Of a DNA stretch of 64,000 nt, positions 10,580 to 21,466 are shown piece by piece. Made by a program: the position numbers and the translations under genes. Source of the stretch: Pararge aegeria (Eukaryota; Arthropoda; Insecta; Lepidoptera; Nymphalidae); assembly GCF_905163445.1 (NCBI RefSeq), contig NC_053197.1, positions 11,160,001 to 11,224,000 of the forward strand, read 5' to 3'. The notes under the pieces are model-generated. The model was not told the origin of the DNA, did no database searches, and worked only from the letters and a program-made list of their open reading frames with translations. Every line of letters starts with the position of its first letter. Position 1 is the first letter of the stretch.

Positions 10580-13500
10580 ATGAAAAAGTTTTATATGTAT
10601 TTCATCTTCGCAATATGTGGATATGCGTCTGTAAGTACCTACCTAATTTCCGTTTCATGAAAATTTTCCTTTTTTTATATAGGGTACCCAAAAGGTACTT
10701 CTGGGTAGAAAACTTCAGATAGGTTAATAGGCATGAAATATTTTTTCATCATAGTGTTTTGAGTAGTTTATAGAAAAAGAAAAACTAAAATCTTCGTTAA
10801 ATAAAAAATTATTTTGACGTTAAGATACGTTTAATAATAAAGGGAGAAGTGCAATACCATTCATTTTTTTCATAATACTGTTTTGAGTAGTTTATAGAAA
10901 ACGAAAAACTAAAATTCTTCGTTAGATAAAAATTATTTTGAAGTTTTGATACGTTTATTAATAAGGGGAGAAGTGTATATTGATTAAAAATCTCCTAAAC
11001 TTATTTGTATTTTATGTGGTTGCATAACTTGGTAAACTGAAATCTATTCTAGGATACTATCTATCCCGAAAGACCTATTATTATGGTAAATACATGGTTT
11101 GTTTTTCTTTCTCACCAAAATTTTCAATTTTAAACGGATAAATAAGTCATTGTGTAATAAGTGTTGTATTGTTTTAAGTTAATATGATTTGTAACCGTAA
11201 ATTCTGTTAAACGTAGGCTATGACTGACGAGGAGGTAATGGTAAGAATGGCAAAGTATCTCATGATATGTGCAAAAGGCAAGTCCGTGGGTATGGCGGAT
11301 TTATTAAAACTGCAGCAGCTGGAAGTGCCGACAAATCCAGAGGTTAAATGCGTTCTCGCATGTGCTTACAAACACTTTGGAACTGTAAGTATTTCATTTT
11401 CAAGGCTGAGGTTTGGGAATGATAGAACTTAGGTCTTCTAAAACTAAAAGATAAAACTAATAAAATAAACATTGGATTAAATTTTGAAATGAACATAAGA
11501 CAGTCATTTGATATCACTAAGTAGTCAAAAACGCTTATAATTGAAACTTAAGGCTTATCCTCCCTTCTTTAAAGAGGAATGCTATATCTTTGACGAAGCT
11601 TGGTTTAGTGTTCTTTCTCAAAAAATTATACGAATTTATATTGGGCCGAAGTGCAATATTTGCAGCCGTTATATTCGTTCGCGCAATGGCTTATGTAGAT
11701 ACAAAAAAGTGTCGCTTGTACAGTGTTTGAATCGTCTCTCAAGACGTACAGGCCAATCATGATGATCCTCCCTTCTGCACTCTGTTATCCTATTTCTCAG
11801 GTTTCCGGGAGTTAGGTTCAGCTAAGAAAGCGACAAGGCGTGCACAAGTTCTTCCTTCTAAATTTCTTTTACTTATAAATTAAAACAATGTCTGCCTTTC
11901 TTTAGCTCGAAGCATAGCGCATTAGCGTGCTAAGTTCCTTATCTACTACGTATTACGTTTGCTAATGATAAAAAATATTTGATGAGTAACAGTGTGCTGC
12001 CGAAAAGGGCTGGCACGTTATTTTTAATATAACCCAGGTCCAAAAGAAAAATTTGAGTTAAAAGTACAATATAAGATGTACAAAAGTACATAAAAAATAT
12101 ATAAAAATATATTTGAAAACCGGGTGATGTGGTTTTTTTATTTGATTTGATTAACTTTGCGTGGGTAAGTTACTTACATTAGCTATTTTACAACGAACTA
12201 TTAAATTATATATTGTAGTTAGTTCTTATAAAGTTTTAATAAGTTATATGAATATATTTTGAAATATAGAAACGGCTCATACTGGTTAGCGTGCCTATGT
12301 TACCATAATCTTATGATTCTTGTAGCTGAAGGACGATGGGAAGTTTGATATAGAAACGAGCTATAAGTTTGCCGAGGAATGCAAAGAAGGAGACGAGAAG
12401 AGGCTAGAGAACGGAAAAAAACTGGCTGATATTTGCATAAAGGGTATGCATGATTTCAATTATAAAGTGCAGTCAACACCAAGTTATATTTAATTTTGAC
12501 AAACTTTTATTATATTATTACTCTATATTTGTACACCACATTAAGTAAAAGATATATACAAGAAAACAGAAACTTAAAAATGGAAGTAGTATACAAAAGG
12601 CGGCCGTATCGCTTAGTAGCATTCTCTGCCAGGCAACCTTAGAAACTTTGTCGTTATTAACGTGCTAAAGAAAAGGACACGGATTCTTTCCAATCTTTTT
12701 GTATGTTGTTAATAAGTTCACATTAACTGTTCATTGGTCGTCCTCATCATCAGCGTTATTAATACCTCACTGAAGCAGTGATGGCTAGCCTAGACCCAAA
12801 AATAAGGGCCAGGCCTAGGCCCAAGCCCAAAAATTTTATCTGCCAATTATATCTCAGAATTACTTTGGGGCTAGATGGCGATGTGTGTATTGTCGTAGTA
12901 CTCGTACCTACTTATTTATTTATTTATTAAAAATATAAATAAATATTCACTGATAAGCGAGAAAATTGACTAGTCCAGTTGCCAAAGCCCGGTATCAGGA
13001 AATTGGAGAACTTCTTACACTTATATTATTTGGAGATTATTTCCCGTGCACCCGCTCTAGGAGATTGGATGTAACTGTGGGAGAAGATAAATATTTTGTT
13101 AAAATATCTCCTGCCCATCCTTACTGTGGTGGTTAAAAATCTCTCTTTATGAGTGGGAGATATGTACAGTATTGAGGAATTTGCTAGTTCTCGAATGAGA
13201 ACATTGAGTTACTCACCAGTAACTCTATGTTCTCATTCGAGTTCAGTAAAGTACTCCAACATTAAGGAAACGATTAGCGATAATTACCAGGATAGCAGGC
13301 TAACATGCATTGCTGTGATTCATGGATCGAAAAAAACCTCAACTAAATCTGGACTAAATTGGTCCTGAAAATTTAGTGTAAGTACGACAATTCAATGCCT
13401 AACAATTTGTGGCCTTAATTACTGCAATCAAACTCAGGATATTTTAATTCTTATAACTAACACGCTTAACGCTTTTTGTCTGGTGGTATGGTGGGAGGCT

Positions 13501-14013
13501 TCGGCCGTGGCTTGTTACCCCCTGCCGACAAAGACGTGCCGCTAAGTGATTGTTTCGGTACGATGTCGCGTAGAAACCGATTAGGGGTATGGGTTTTACG
13601 GTTAGCAGGTAGTCCTAACAGGCGAGCTCGTTACCATCTTAGATGCATCATCACTTACCAGCAGGTAAAAATGCAGTCAAGGGTTAACTTGTTGTGGAAT
13701 AAATGAATATGTAATTTTTGTATTCACTCTTGTTTATTGCTTTTGTCCATAGTTAACGATGAGAAAGTGAGTGATGGAGACAAGGGGTGCGAAAGGGCTA
13801 CCCTGATGTACAAGTGCATGATAAACAACGCTCCAAAGGTAACTGAGTACTATCTTTTAGTTTTGGTTAAAGTTCAAACTAGTACCTAGTAGTACATCAC
13901 ACTACTAGTAATTCAAATTAAGGTTTTTGTAAAATGATTTTTTTACTTTTTTTTAGCTCGGCTTCAAGGTGCAACTCGAGCCAGAAAAACTAGGTGAAGT
14001 TCTGAAAATTTGA
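10580..14013 (+). CDS. Classic odorant-binding protein 4, with extended C-terminus and a seventh mature cysteine
   Basis: Exons 10580-10630, 11217-11384, 12326-12443, 13753-13838 and 13957-14013: 480 nt, 159 residues. Exon 1 codes for the signal peptide MKKFYMYFIFAICGYAS; the mature part begins AMTDEEVMVR. The six OBP cysteines are at 35, 62, 66, 110, 125 and 134 (x26-x3-x43-x14-x8). An extra cysteine at 92 (EECKEG) lies between Cys3 and Cys4. The last exon is 57 nt rather than 18-21 and adds LGFKVQLEPEKLGEVLKI, a longer charged tail than in the other paralogues. Introns are GT..AG with phases 0, 0, 1, 0. Intron 1 holds a 124-bp-period tandem duplication, and intron 3 holds SINE pieces and a 24-bp hairpin. 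Predicted role as for the other OBPs; the longer tail could change ligand binding or release, which is inference. Confidence 0.92.
10741..10976 (+). repeat. Diverged tandem duplication in OBP 4 intron 1
   Basis: Two copies of about 112 bp (10741-10852 and 10865-10976), offset by 124 bp. They share TTTTGAGTAGTTTATAGAAA, the AAAACTAAAAT stretch and GGGAGAAGTG, with scattered differences. It is non-coding. Confidence 0.8.
12520..12930. mobile_element. LINE and SINE fragments in OBP 4 intron 3
   Basis: 12520-12645 (minus) is a family I LINE 3' end with GTACACCAC and the GGCGGCCGTATCGC / CCAGGCAACC words. 12859-12930 (plus) is the 3' end of SINE family A (CTAGATGGCGATGTGTGTAT) followed by ATTT repeats. 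Confidence 0.5.
13190..13241. repeat. Near-perfect 24-bp hairpin in OBP 4 intron 3
   Basis: Arms 13190-13213 and 13218-13241 pair at 23 of 24 positions (arm begins CTCGAATGAGAACATTGAGT) around a 4-nt loop CACC. Confidence 0.88.
13476..13705 (+). mobile_element. SINE family B copy, head missing
   Basis: It starts in the TCTGGTGGTATGGTGGGAGG region, continues through CGATGTCGCGTAGAAACCGA and ends with an AATAAAT tail 47 bp before OBP 4 exon 4. The open frame across it is a shadow of the repeat. Confidence 0.65.
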
Positions 14014-14109
14014 GTAACTACACCCATAATGATACTTGTAAAATATACTTTGAAGAAGGACAGTTTGTGGTGCTCTGCTTTATCTCTTCTTTAATATTGT
14101 GGTGTGAAT

Positions 14110-14115
14110 AATAAA
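14110..14115 (+). terminator. PolyA signal of OBP 4
   Basis: AATAAA 97 bp after the stop codon. Confidence 0.55.
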
Positions 14116-15485
14116 TAATGTTGAATTCAAACTTTTGTTAAAATATTAAATATTACCTACCTATTTTTTAAATAACTTATTACTTGGCTATCCTTAAGTC
14201 ACTTGTAATTTTTATGGTAATATACCGAAGTATCTTTTCTCAGTTCCTTAAAAAAAATGAGTAACCTGCACTAAAACTTTTACCGGCGCCATCTACTGGC
14301 TACCCCGAAAACTATGTGACGCGAACGTTTCATTGTTTTATTCGTGTAGCAGTTGGTAGTGATGGTATGATCAAAGCTCCAACAAGTTAGTTAGAAATAG
14401 GTCTCAGAGATGGCAGCAGTCATACATTTTTAAACAATATTTTTCAAACTTTGTGTAGGTATTCAATTATTTCTAAACTTAAATTAAACATAACGTGGAC
14501 ATATACATTCATACGTACTACAACATAACGTAAGTAGGAGATATGTATCTACCACTTACTGAACTAGAAACGGTTATGTACATATATATATATTTCGGTA
14601 CGTATTTACCTGTGTAATTGTACCTTGTAGATTATTACTCTATGTTGAATATTAAATGAAAAAATATATATTAATAGACAAATAAAAATTTTGTATCATC
14701 GAAAAGAAGCACCTGATTAAATGCCATAATTGGCTCTCAATTGTATTACTATTAAATTAATTTGACACCGTAAATGTAAAGAAATACCTCTCGATGTTAA
14801 AGATTGAATTCTTTCGCGGTAAGAATAATTGATTATTCTAAGCTTTGTCTGAAAAAGTAAATACTATGTCAGCTTTACTCTAGATGAAAATGTCCGATTA
14901 ACAATCTTCATAATATCCACTTACACACACTAGTACAAGAATCTTTAACGCATGATTCACACATTGATCGAACCAGGTTTTTCTACACCCTGCGCAAGAG
15001 CAAGTACGCACACAGAGAAAGGTCAATAGGCGTCAGCCGACCAACTTCATTCAAAGTGGTGTCTGTGATCGGCCCATTCGTGTTTCACTTCCAACTTCAC
15101 TCGTTTATAATCGAATCGGTCTCATTGATGACGTTTCGTGCAATAGCAAACATGAGTTTTGTTTTGTCAATATAACGTTTATAACTGTTGTGTTAGTGGG
15201 TCCGTGTAGTGTTTACATTTTCACAATGATTTATTGCATAGTTTTGTTGTAATAAAAATGTCAGTGAAATATTTTGTGGTTCGTTGGTGAAGTTATTGTT
15301 GTCTTTCCTCAGTGTTTGTGTATTATGGTGATAAAAACATCGCGATCTTGAACTACCGGTTAGTATACGATAACTATTAATACTAATCCAGTTTTGTCAA
15401 TACGATTTTACTTAGTATCAATAACGTCTCTTCTTTGGGAAAAGTTAATTTCGATTAATATAAAACTATAAGTTGGTATAAATTT
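14116..15485. other. Intergenic spacer between OBP cluster and next gene
   Basis: No coding exon is supported. The part 15040-15360 is less AT-rich, has repeated GTGTTAGTG-like words and several tiny upstream-type ORFs, and ends at a possible donor (ACCG|GTTAGT). It could be the 5' UTR exon of a plus-strand gene, but nothing in the window proves this. Confidence 0.3.
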
Positions 15486-15491
15486 TTTATT
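15486..15491 (-). terminator. PolyA signal of the 293-aa secreted-protein gene
   Basis: Minus-strand AATAAA 32 bp after the stop codon at 15523-15525. Confidence 0.55.
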
Positions 15492-15522
15492 AAACCACGT
15501 AATCAAGCTTAGTTTCCATAAT

Positions 15523-18500
15523 TTAATCAAATTTACTTTTAATCGGTATTGGTACAAAATTAATTTCATCTAATTCATTGCTTTCTTCGCTTAACGGAGA
15601 ATAAGAACTAATCGATGATTCAGTTGTGGGATTTCTTTTAGACGTTATCCGTTGTGTTGTACTTAATTCATTTATTTTAGCTTTTCTATGCTCAGGTTTA
15701 GTTTTACTTGACTTTTTGTTGTTTCCAGTTTTTATGGAAGCGACATTCCGCTTGATTAGTGGTCTCCATTCCGTAATTTCCGTGCTAAATTCGGGGCCGG
15801 TAATTTCTTCAGTGTTTCTGCGTCGCCGTTTTCCGGACGCAACTCCTAGTTGCAAAAGAATTGGATTGCTAACCAAAGCGGCTGCGGCGCCGAGCAGTGC
15901 AATTCCTGCAATTGGCCACAATACTGCTTTGGCAGCTAATGCCTGCAAATAATATAACTTTAATAGACTACTAGTGGTCCGCCAGCGCTACTTTGTTTGC
16001 CTGGCTCCTAAATTAAGCTATTTTATGAGATAGATATTTAAAACATGTGTTTCTCGATTTTGGTCGGTTTTAACTAAAAAACTTTGATCCTCTATTAAGC
16101 CTTTTTGAGGTTGGAATTTTTCATAATGCCTAAAGCATGTAGACAACCTAAATGCAAACCTAAATACAAAATAAAATAAAGGTTTTTCAAAAAAATTACG
16201 TCTCTTTAAGCCCTTTGCGGTTAAATTGAAAAAAATAACCTTCCCTATAACTATGGGCTAAGCAATGCAATGCAAATAGATTTTTGAAATCCAACTGGAT
16301 GTCACATAGATTAGCGCGTTCAATCAAAAAAATAAACAAACTCTTGTGCTTTATTATACGATGATTTCAGTATATGAATAGTATATGGATACTTACCTAT
16401 CTAGGTAAGAGCCTATATCATTTACTAACTCTGATTAACTGGGTTGTCAAGTGGGCGAAGTTAATTCAGTCAATAGGTAGGTACCTATTGATCAATATCC
16501 CTTGCATAGCAAGTACCTCTTAAGGTTTGAGTGGGATATCTGTAGGTGTTAAGGGATTTGTGTGTCGACAAATCATACCTAATACACAGGTATTAGTAAC
16601 CATATTTTGGTCACTATTAGGTTAAGAAATAACATTTAATTTATAAGAACTTTTTTAAAGTGTGTATTTCTATGTTTACCCTCTGAAGTAACATGAAATA
16701 AAAAAACTTCAAAAAGAACAAAAATCGACTTATTGATAAAGGAGATTGAGTGATTTTGTTTGTATATTGACCAAGGGAACATTATGGATATTGTTTATTA
16801 TTAGTAGATACTTTTAAGGATATATTATTTCTCCTCATTCCATACTGTCTGAGCAAAGTAAATTGACTTTAAAAAGCAACATTAGTTTGAATAATAAGCA
16901 TTGGAATTTTGAAGACGCCTTTATTTAGATTTTCTCCATCTTCTTCAAGCCTCAAAATAACTTACATGATTGTAGTGTTTATGATGGCCCAGATAGTTTC
17001 CACCGTAATGCCCATAATGGTGATTAAAATCGTGATTATCATAGCCGTGGTGATGTGATTCAGGCAAATGGAAGTCGTAACCGTAGTTTATATGTGGATA
17101 TTCCTCGTAGTCTTGTAGGGCAAAGCCTGTAATTTTTTAATAACACCACGTTTACATGGTTAACCAGAATTCATCTACATACACCAAGCCAACATGAGTA
17201 AACGATTGTTGAATGAATGAATGAATGAATACACTTTTATTGTACACCACATAAACATAACAAATTAACAGTAAAAATTTAACAAAAGGTATACAATTTG
17301 GCGGCATTATCGCTACATAGCGATCTCTTCCAGGCAACCAAAGGCGTTAAAAACAGCTCAAGAAGAGAGGTAGGTGGTGCATTTAACTGTACTGTTTAAC
17401 TGATTGTTATATGGTCAGGATATTTTTTTCCATTTATTCAACATTACTTGTGTCCGGATGTTTATAAGCTGTTTATCTGTCCGTCGTCGGTTCAAAAAGT
17501 ACCGTCATACTATTGTGGTATTTGTAGCACATGCTTTGTTGAGTTCAAAGAGAATGGAAATATTAGTCATATTTGGAACACTTGAGTAGTTGTCTGCTGA
17601 GTTTCTTGATTTCAAATTTATCCTTAATCACAAAAAAAGTTAATTTAATTACGTTAGTTTGATCCAATTCGCAAAATTCTACGACCTTTTTTATATAAAT
17701 CTTTCATGTGCGTGACATGGAAGATTTAAACACTGTCTATCACTGAATAACTCACTTAAGTTACGATCAGCGTGGAGGGTTAAATGATCATAATATGCTT
17801 ATTCCATGTCACTGATAATAAGCCCGCAAAGTCCGGGGCACGGAGGTGAACATCTATTCACTAAGAATTTCTTGCCACAAAAAACCCATTTTCTAACAAT
17901 TACTGGCCGGATCCGCGAATTGAACTTAGGATCTCGTGAAACTTGCTAACTACTAGGCCAAATAAGCAATTTCTTATGCAGCATTGAAATTTGATTCATG
18001 TTGCAATGTCCCGTCAGCCTCTAAGTTAGAAATTTTATCTATACCTACCCGTGTCTAGATTAAACAAACAAGTGGTATAACTATGATAATAATATTATCT
18101 CTAGCAATATGCATACTAAAAAATTGAAATTTTTAATCTTAGAATTAATAGATTTGGATGGAAGAAGGGGTTACTTTGCCATGATATACCTACAACAAAA
18201 ATTAAGCTCAATATGCGAGATGACTTTATAGTGTTTTTTAACAATTGTTCACTGTAAAGTCAATATCTCCTGAGAATGCTCCGGTGACCGAGCGAATCGT
18301 GCGTATAGTGTACATTGCCGAAGATCTGTTTGGTGTGGAATACAAAGATTGAAGTAATTATAAATAACACCGTACAGATTCTCCTGCTTTTCGCGGAGTA
18401 TACCAAATTTAGAATAGAATAGAATAGAAAAACGTAATTGCAACACAACACAATAGGAAAAATACAAGGAAAACAGTAAAAGTACTTAGTGCTAGGGTGC

Positions 18501-21431
18501 AAAGGCGGCCTTATCACTAAAAGTGATCTTTTAAAGGCAACCTGAGCGTACGAAGCCGATAAAAGTGGAAAGTGGATGGTACATAAAGTATGTTACAAAA
18601 AATAAAATAAACTTACATGAACATACATACTACATTTACATATTAACTACACAAATACCGATATAAATTTATATATACTATAATAGATATATATGATGTA
18701 TATTTATGCTATTATAAACTTGCATAATACTCAATTACATAGATAAGTAATAAAGTAAAATTTAGCTTGATATTGTTTTTATCAAATGTTTGCTAATTGT
18801 TTGATCGTATCGATATGAGCTGAAAAAACCAGCTCTTAACCCCAAATTCGCATAAAACTTCTTGCCATTAAGTCATTTTTGGTACATTTTTATTACTTAT
18901 TGGATTTCTTTATGTCTCTTTTGATGCATAGAGAACACTTGTTATAAGGGATAATATATTTAACACGGTAATTGAAGCGGCTGCTTGTTAGTTTATAATT
19001 AGGAGCGTTATAAAGCAGCTGTCGATAATCAGCGGAATGGACAAACCGACAAAGCAGTAAAATCTTCATTTTATATCATTGATAATTATAATTTGAATGA
19101 AATTAGAAATCTTTAGTTTCCCTTAGCGTAGGTAGTTGAATTAACCACAGGAATTAACATAGAGTAGATACATACATAACACAGTTACTACTCATATAAA
19201 GATTGTTGTTCACTTATTCACTGATTTAAGTCCCTAGATACATCAAGTTTTTAAGCGTATAGTGGTTAGGTAAATAAGAATCCAATAATGTTTAAAAAGA
19301 AAGCTTTACATGTAAAACGAATTTGGGTTATAATATAATTTATAGCTAAATACCTGGATGGTCTCTGCTAATAAATCCTCGGCCATAGCTTGAGCTGGAC
19401 TGTTTGTTATCGGGAACATCCTAAAAGTAGAAATAGTAAAAGTTTTATTAATAATTTATATGCTATCAACAATTAAAAGTAGGCGAACTTTTTATTTCAA
19501 GTAAGATTACCTTTCCTAAATAATAATAATAAATATACTACGACAATACACACATCGCCATCTAGCCCCAAAAGTAAGCGTAGCTTGTGTTATGGGTACT
19601 AACATAGCTGATGGCTATTTTTTTATGAATATAATATACATAAATACTTATAATATACAGATAAACACCCAGACACTGAATAACATTCATGTTAAAAAAA
19701 GATAGATAGATATATAGACAGATGAAGTCTTTATTGCACAAATCACATCATGGATATCTTAACAGCAAAGAAAAAAAATGCGCAAAAGCGGTCTGGTCGC
19801 TTTAAGCGATCTCCATGGGCAACCCTCGATGGAAGAATTAAGTTAGGGATAGTTATGATCGCAATGGTTCGTGATTGTCTGTCACATGCCCTCCATTAGC
19901 TGAAATATCATATAGTTTTAGTAACAGTTCCGTAAATTTAGCAAATCTTTTGAAAAAATAATTCTGTAAGTTAGGTACGTGCCAATCGTCGTCACCGTTC
20001 ATTCAAAAGCGTTACTATATTCTCGAATATAATGTTCCCATTTAAGGGTAAGTTTTCAGTCCCCAGACAGTCTAACTCATTTCGCAGAGTCGACAGGTAT
20101 CAAGCAATGGTCAAAATTTTGAACCTGAAGATTACCTGATTAAGATTGAGCGATGAATAAAGACGTTTTATTTTACCTTATCAACTCAAGTATATAATTA
20201 ATAAGCAGTTTCTTAAAAGTGCATTCTAAATATCATATTCATTTGGAAACCAGACAGATATGATAGACGCTGCTTTCGATTAATAGTTTGGGTATTTTGA
20301 TATCCAGTTTCCGTTATTGCCTACGAGGTTCAACCTTCAATAAAAGTCAATCTATACGTTAGTTATTATAATTCCTTTCTATATAATAAATAATAATACA
20401 GCGGCGGCGGATTACATCTAAAAAAGGCTTAGTAACGATCTTAAAAAAAAAACTAGTTTCATTACATAATAAAGTGTATACGAGTATATAGAGTTACTCA
20501 AAAAATTCAAAGGCCGCTTTTACCACTCTAAACTTTTAATTAAAAACCTGTACAAAATGGTTTATTTTGTACACAAACGAGTCCTAATAATGTCGACATT
20601 ATGTTGGCCTTGCTGTTGATCATGACGTTTGTTTTCCTCTGAATCTGTTGTGTTTCTTTTACCAGGCTAAAAAGCTGTAGAAAATAATGCATAAGATAAA
20701 TGTTGTTCGTAAAAATCCCGCGTAAACGGTTCCCGATTGCTCTAAAAAAATTAACAAGATCGTTTCAACGGTTGAGCAAAGCATAAGAGACAAACAAACA
20801 TATACGCGTACGCATTTATAATATCAGTGTAATCCTATCGAGATTTTGTCCTCAGTGAAATAGTTTAATCTAATTAAGTACGTTGCATAGCATCGTCCAG
20901 GCACGCTTCGATGGCGATCAGTTGGTCGCTGCCCTCTTTTCACACGGCTCTTGAATGTTTCTTTTCCGATTGAACCTTCTCAATTGGATCACATAGAATT
21001 AAACGAGACAAAAGCTCTAACGGAACTATACTAGAGCGTATTTGTTAAACAAACTGTGTACTGTGCTCAAGGCACTGTCAACTTAACGTTCGGGCATAGA
21101 ATACAAAAACATTGTTTTGAAATTATGCCTTTGATATAGGTACCTTTTATAGAAACTTAGATCTAAGGTTGTTTTTAAGTGCAATAAATGTATGAGCAGC
21201 TATTCTGGCTTTTTCTTCAACATTAAAAACGTAACTGGGTCGTAATTGTAACCAAGCTTCAAGGGTGAAGAAGAACAGCGTGAGGAAATCTGCATAACTG
21301 TTCTCCATAGTGTTCTCAAAGGAGTGTGAAGTCCACCAATCCACACTAGAACAGCGTGGTGGACTACGGCCTAAACAGTTCTCACTGTAGTACGAGAACC
21401 GTGCCCTGCAGTGGACCGGTAATGGGTTCAT

Positions 21432-21466
<35 letters not shown>

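Noticed and set aside
13476..13706. 76-aa plus-strand open frame rich in Gly and Arg
   Set aside because: It lies wholly within a SINE B copy in an OBP intron.
15040..15360. 5' UTR or promoter of a plus-strand gene
   Set aside because: UTR-like composition and a possible donor are present, but no coding partner exon could be linked; kept only as a remark.
15626..15952. 108-aa plus-strand open frame
   Set aside because: Exact antisense of the last exon of the minus-strand gene, which has splice sites, stop and polyA signal.
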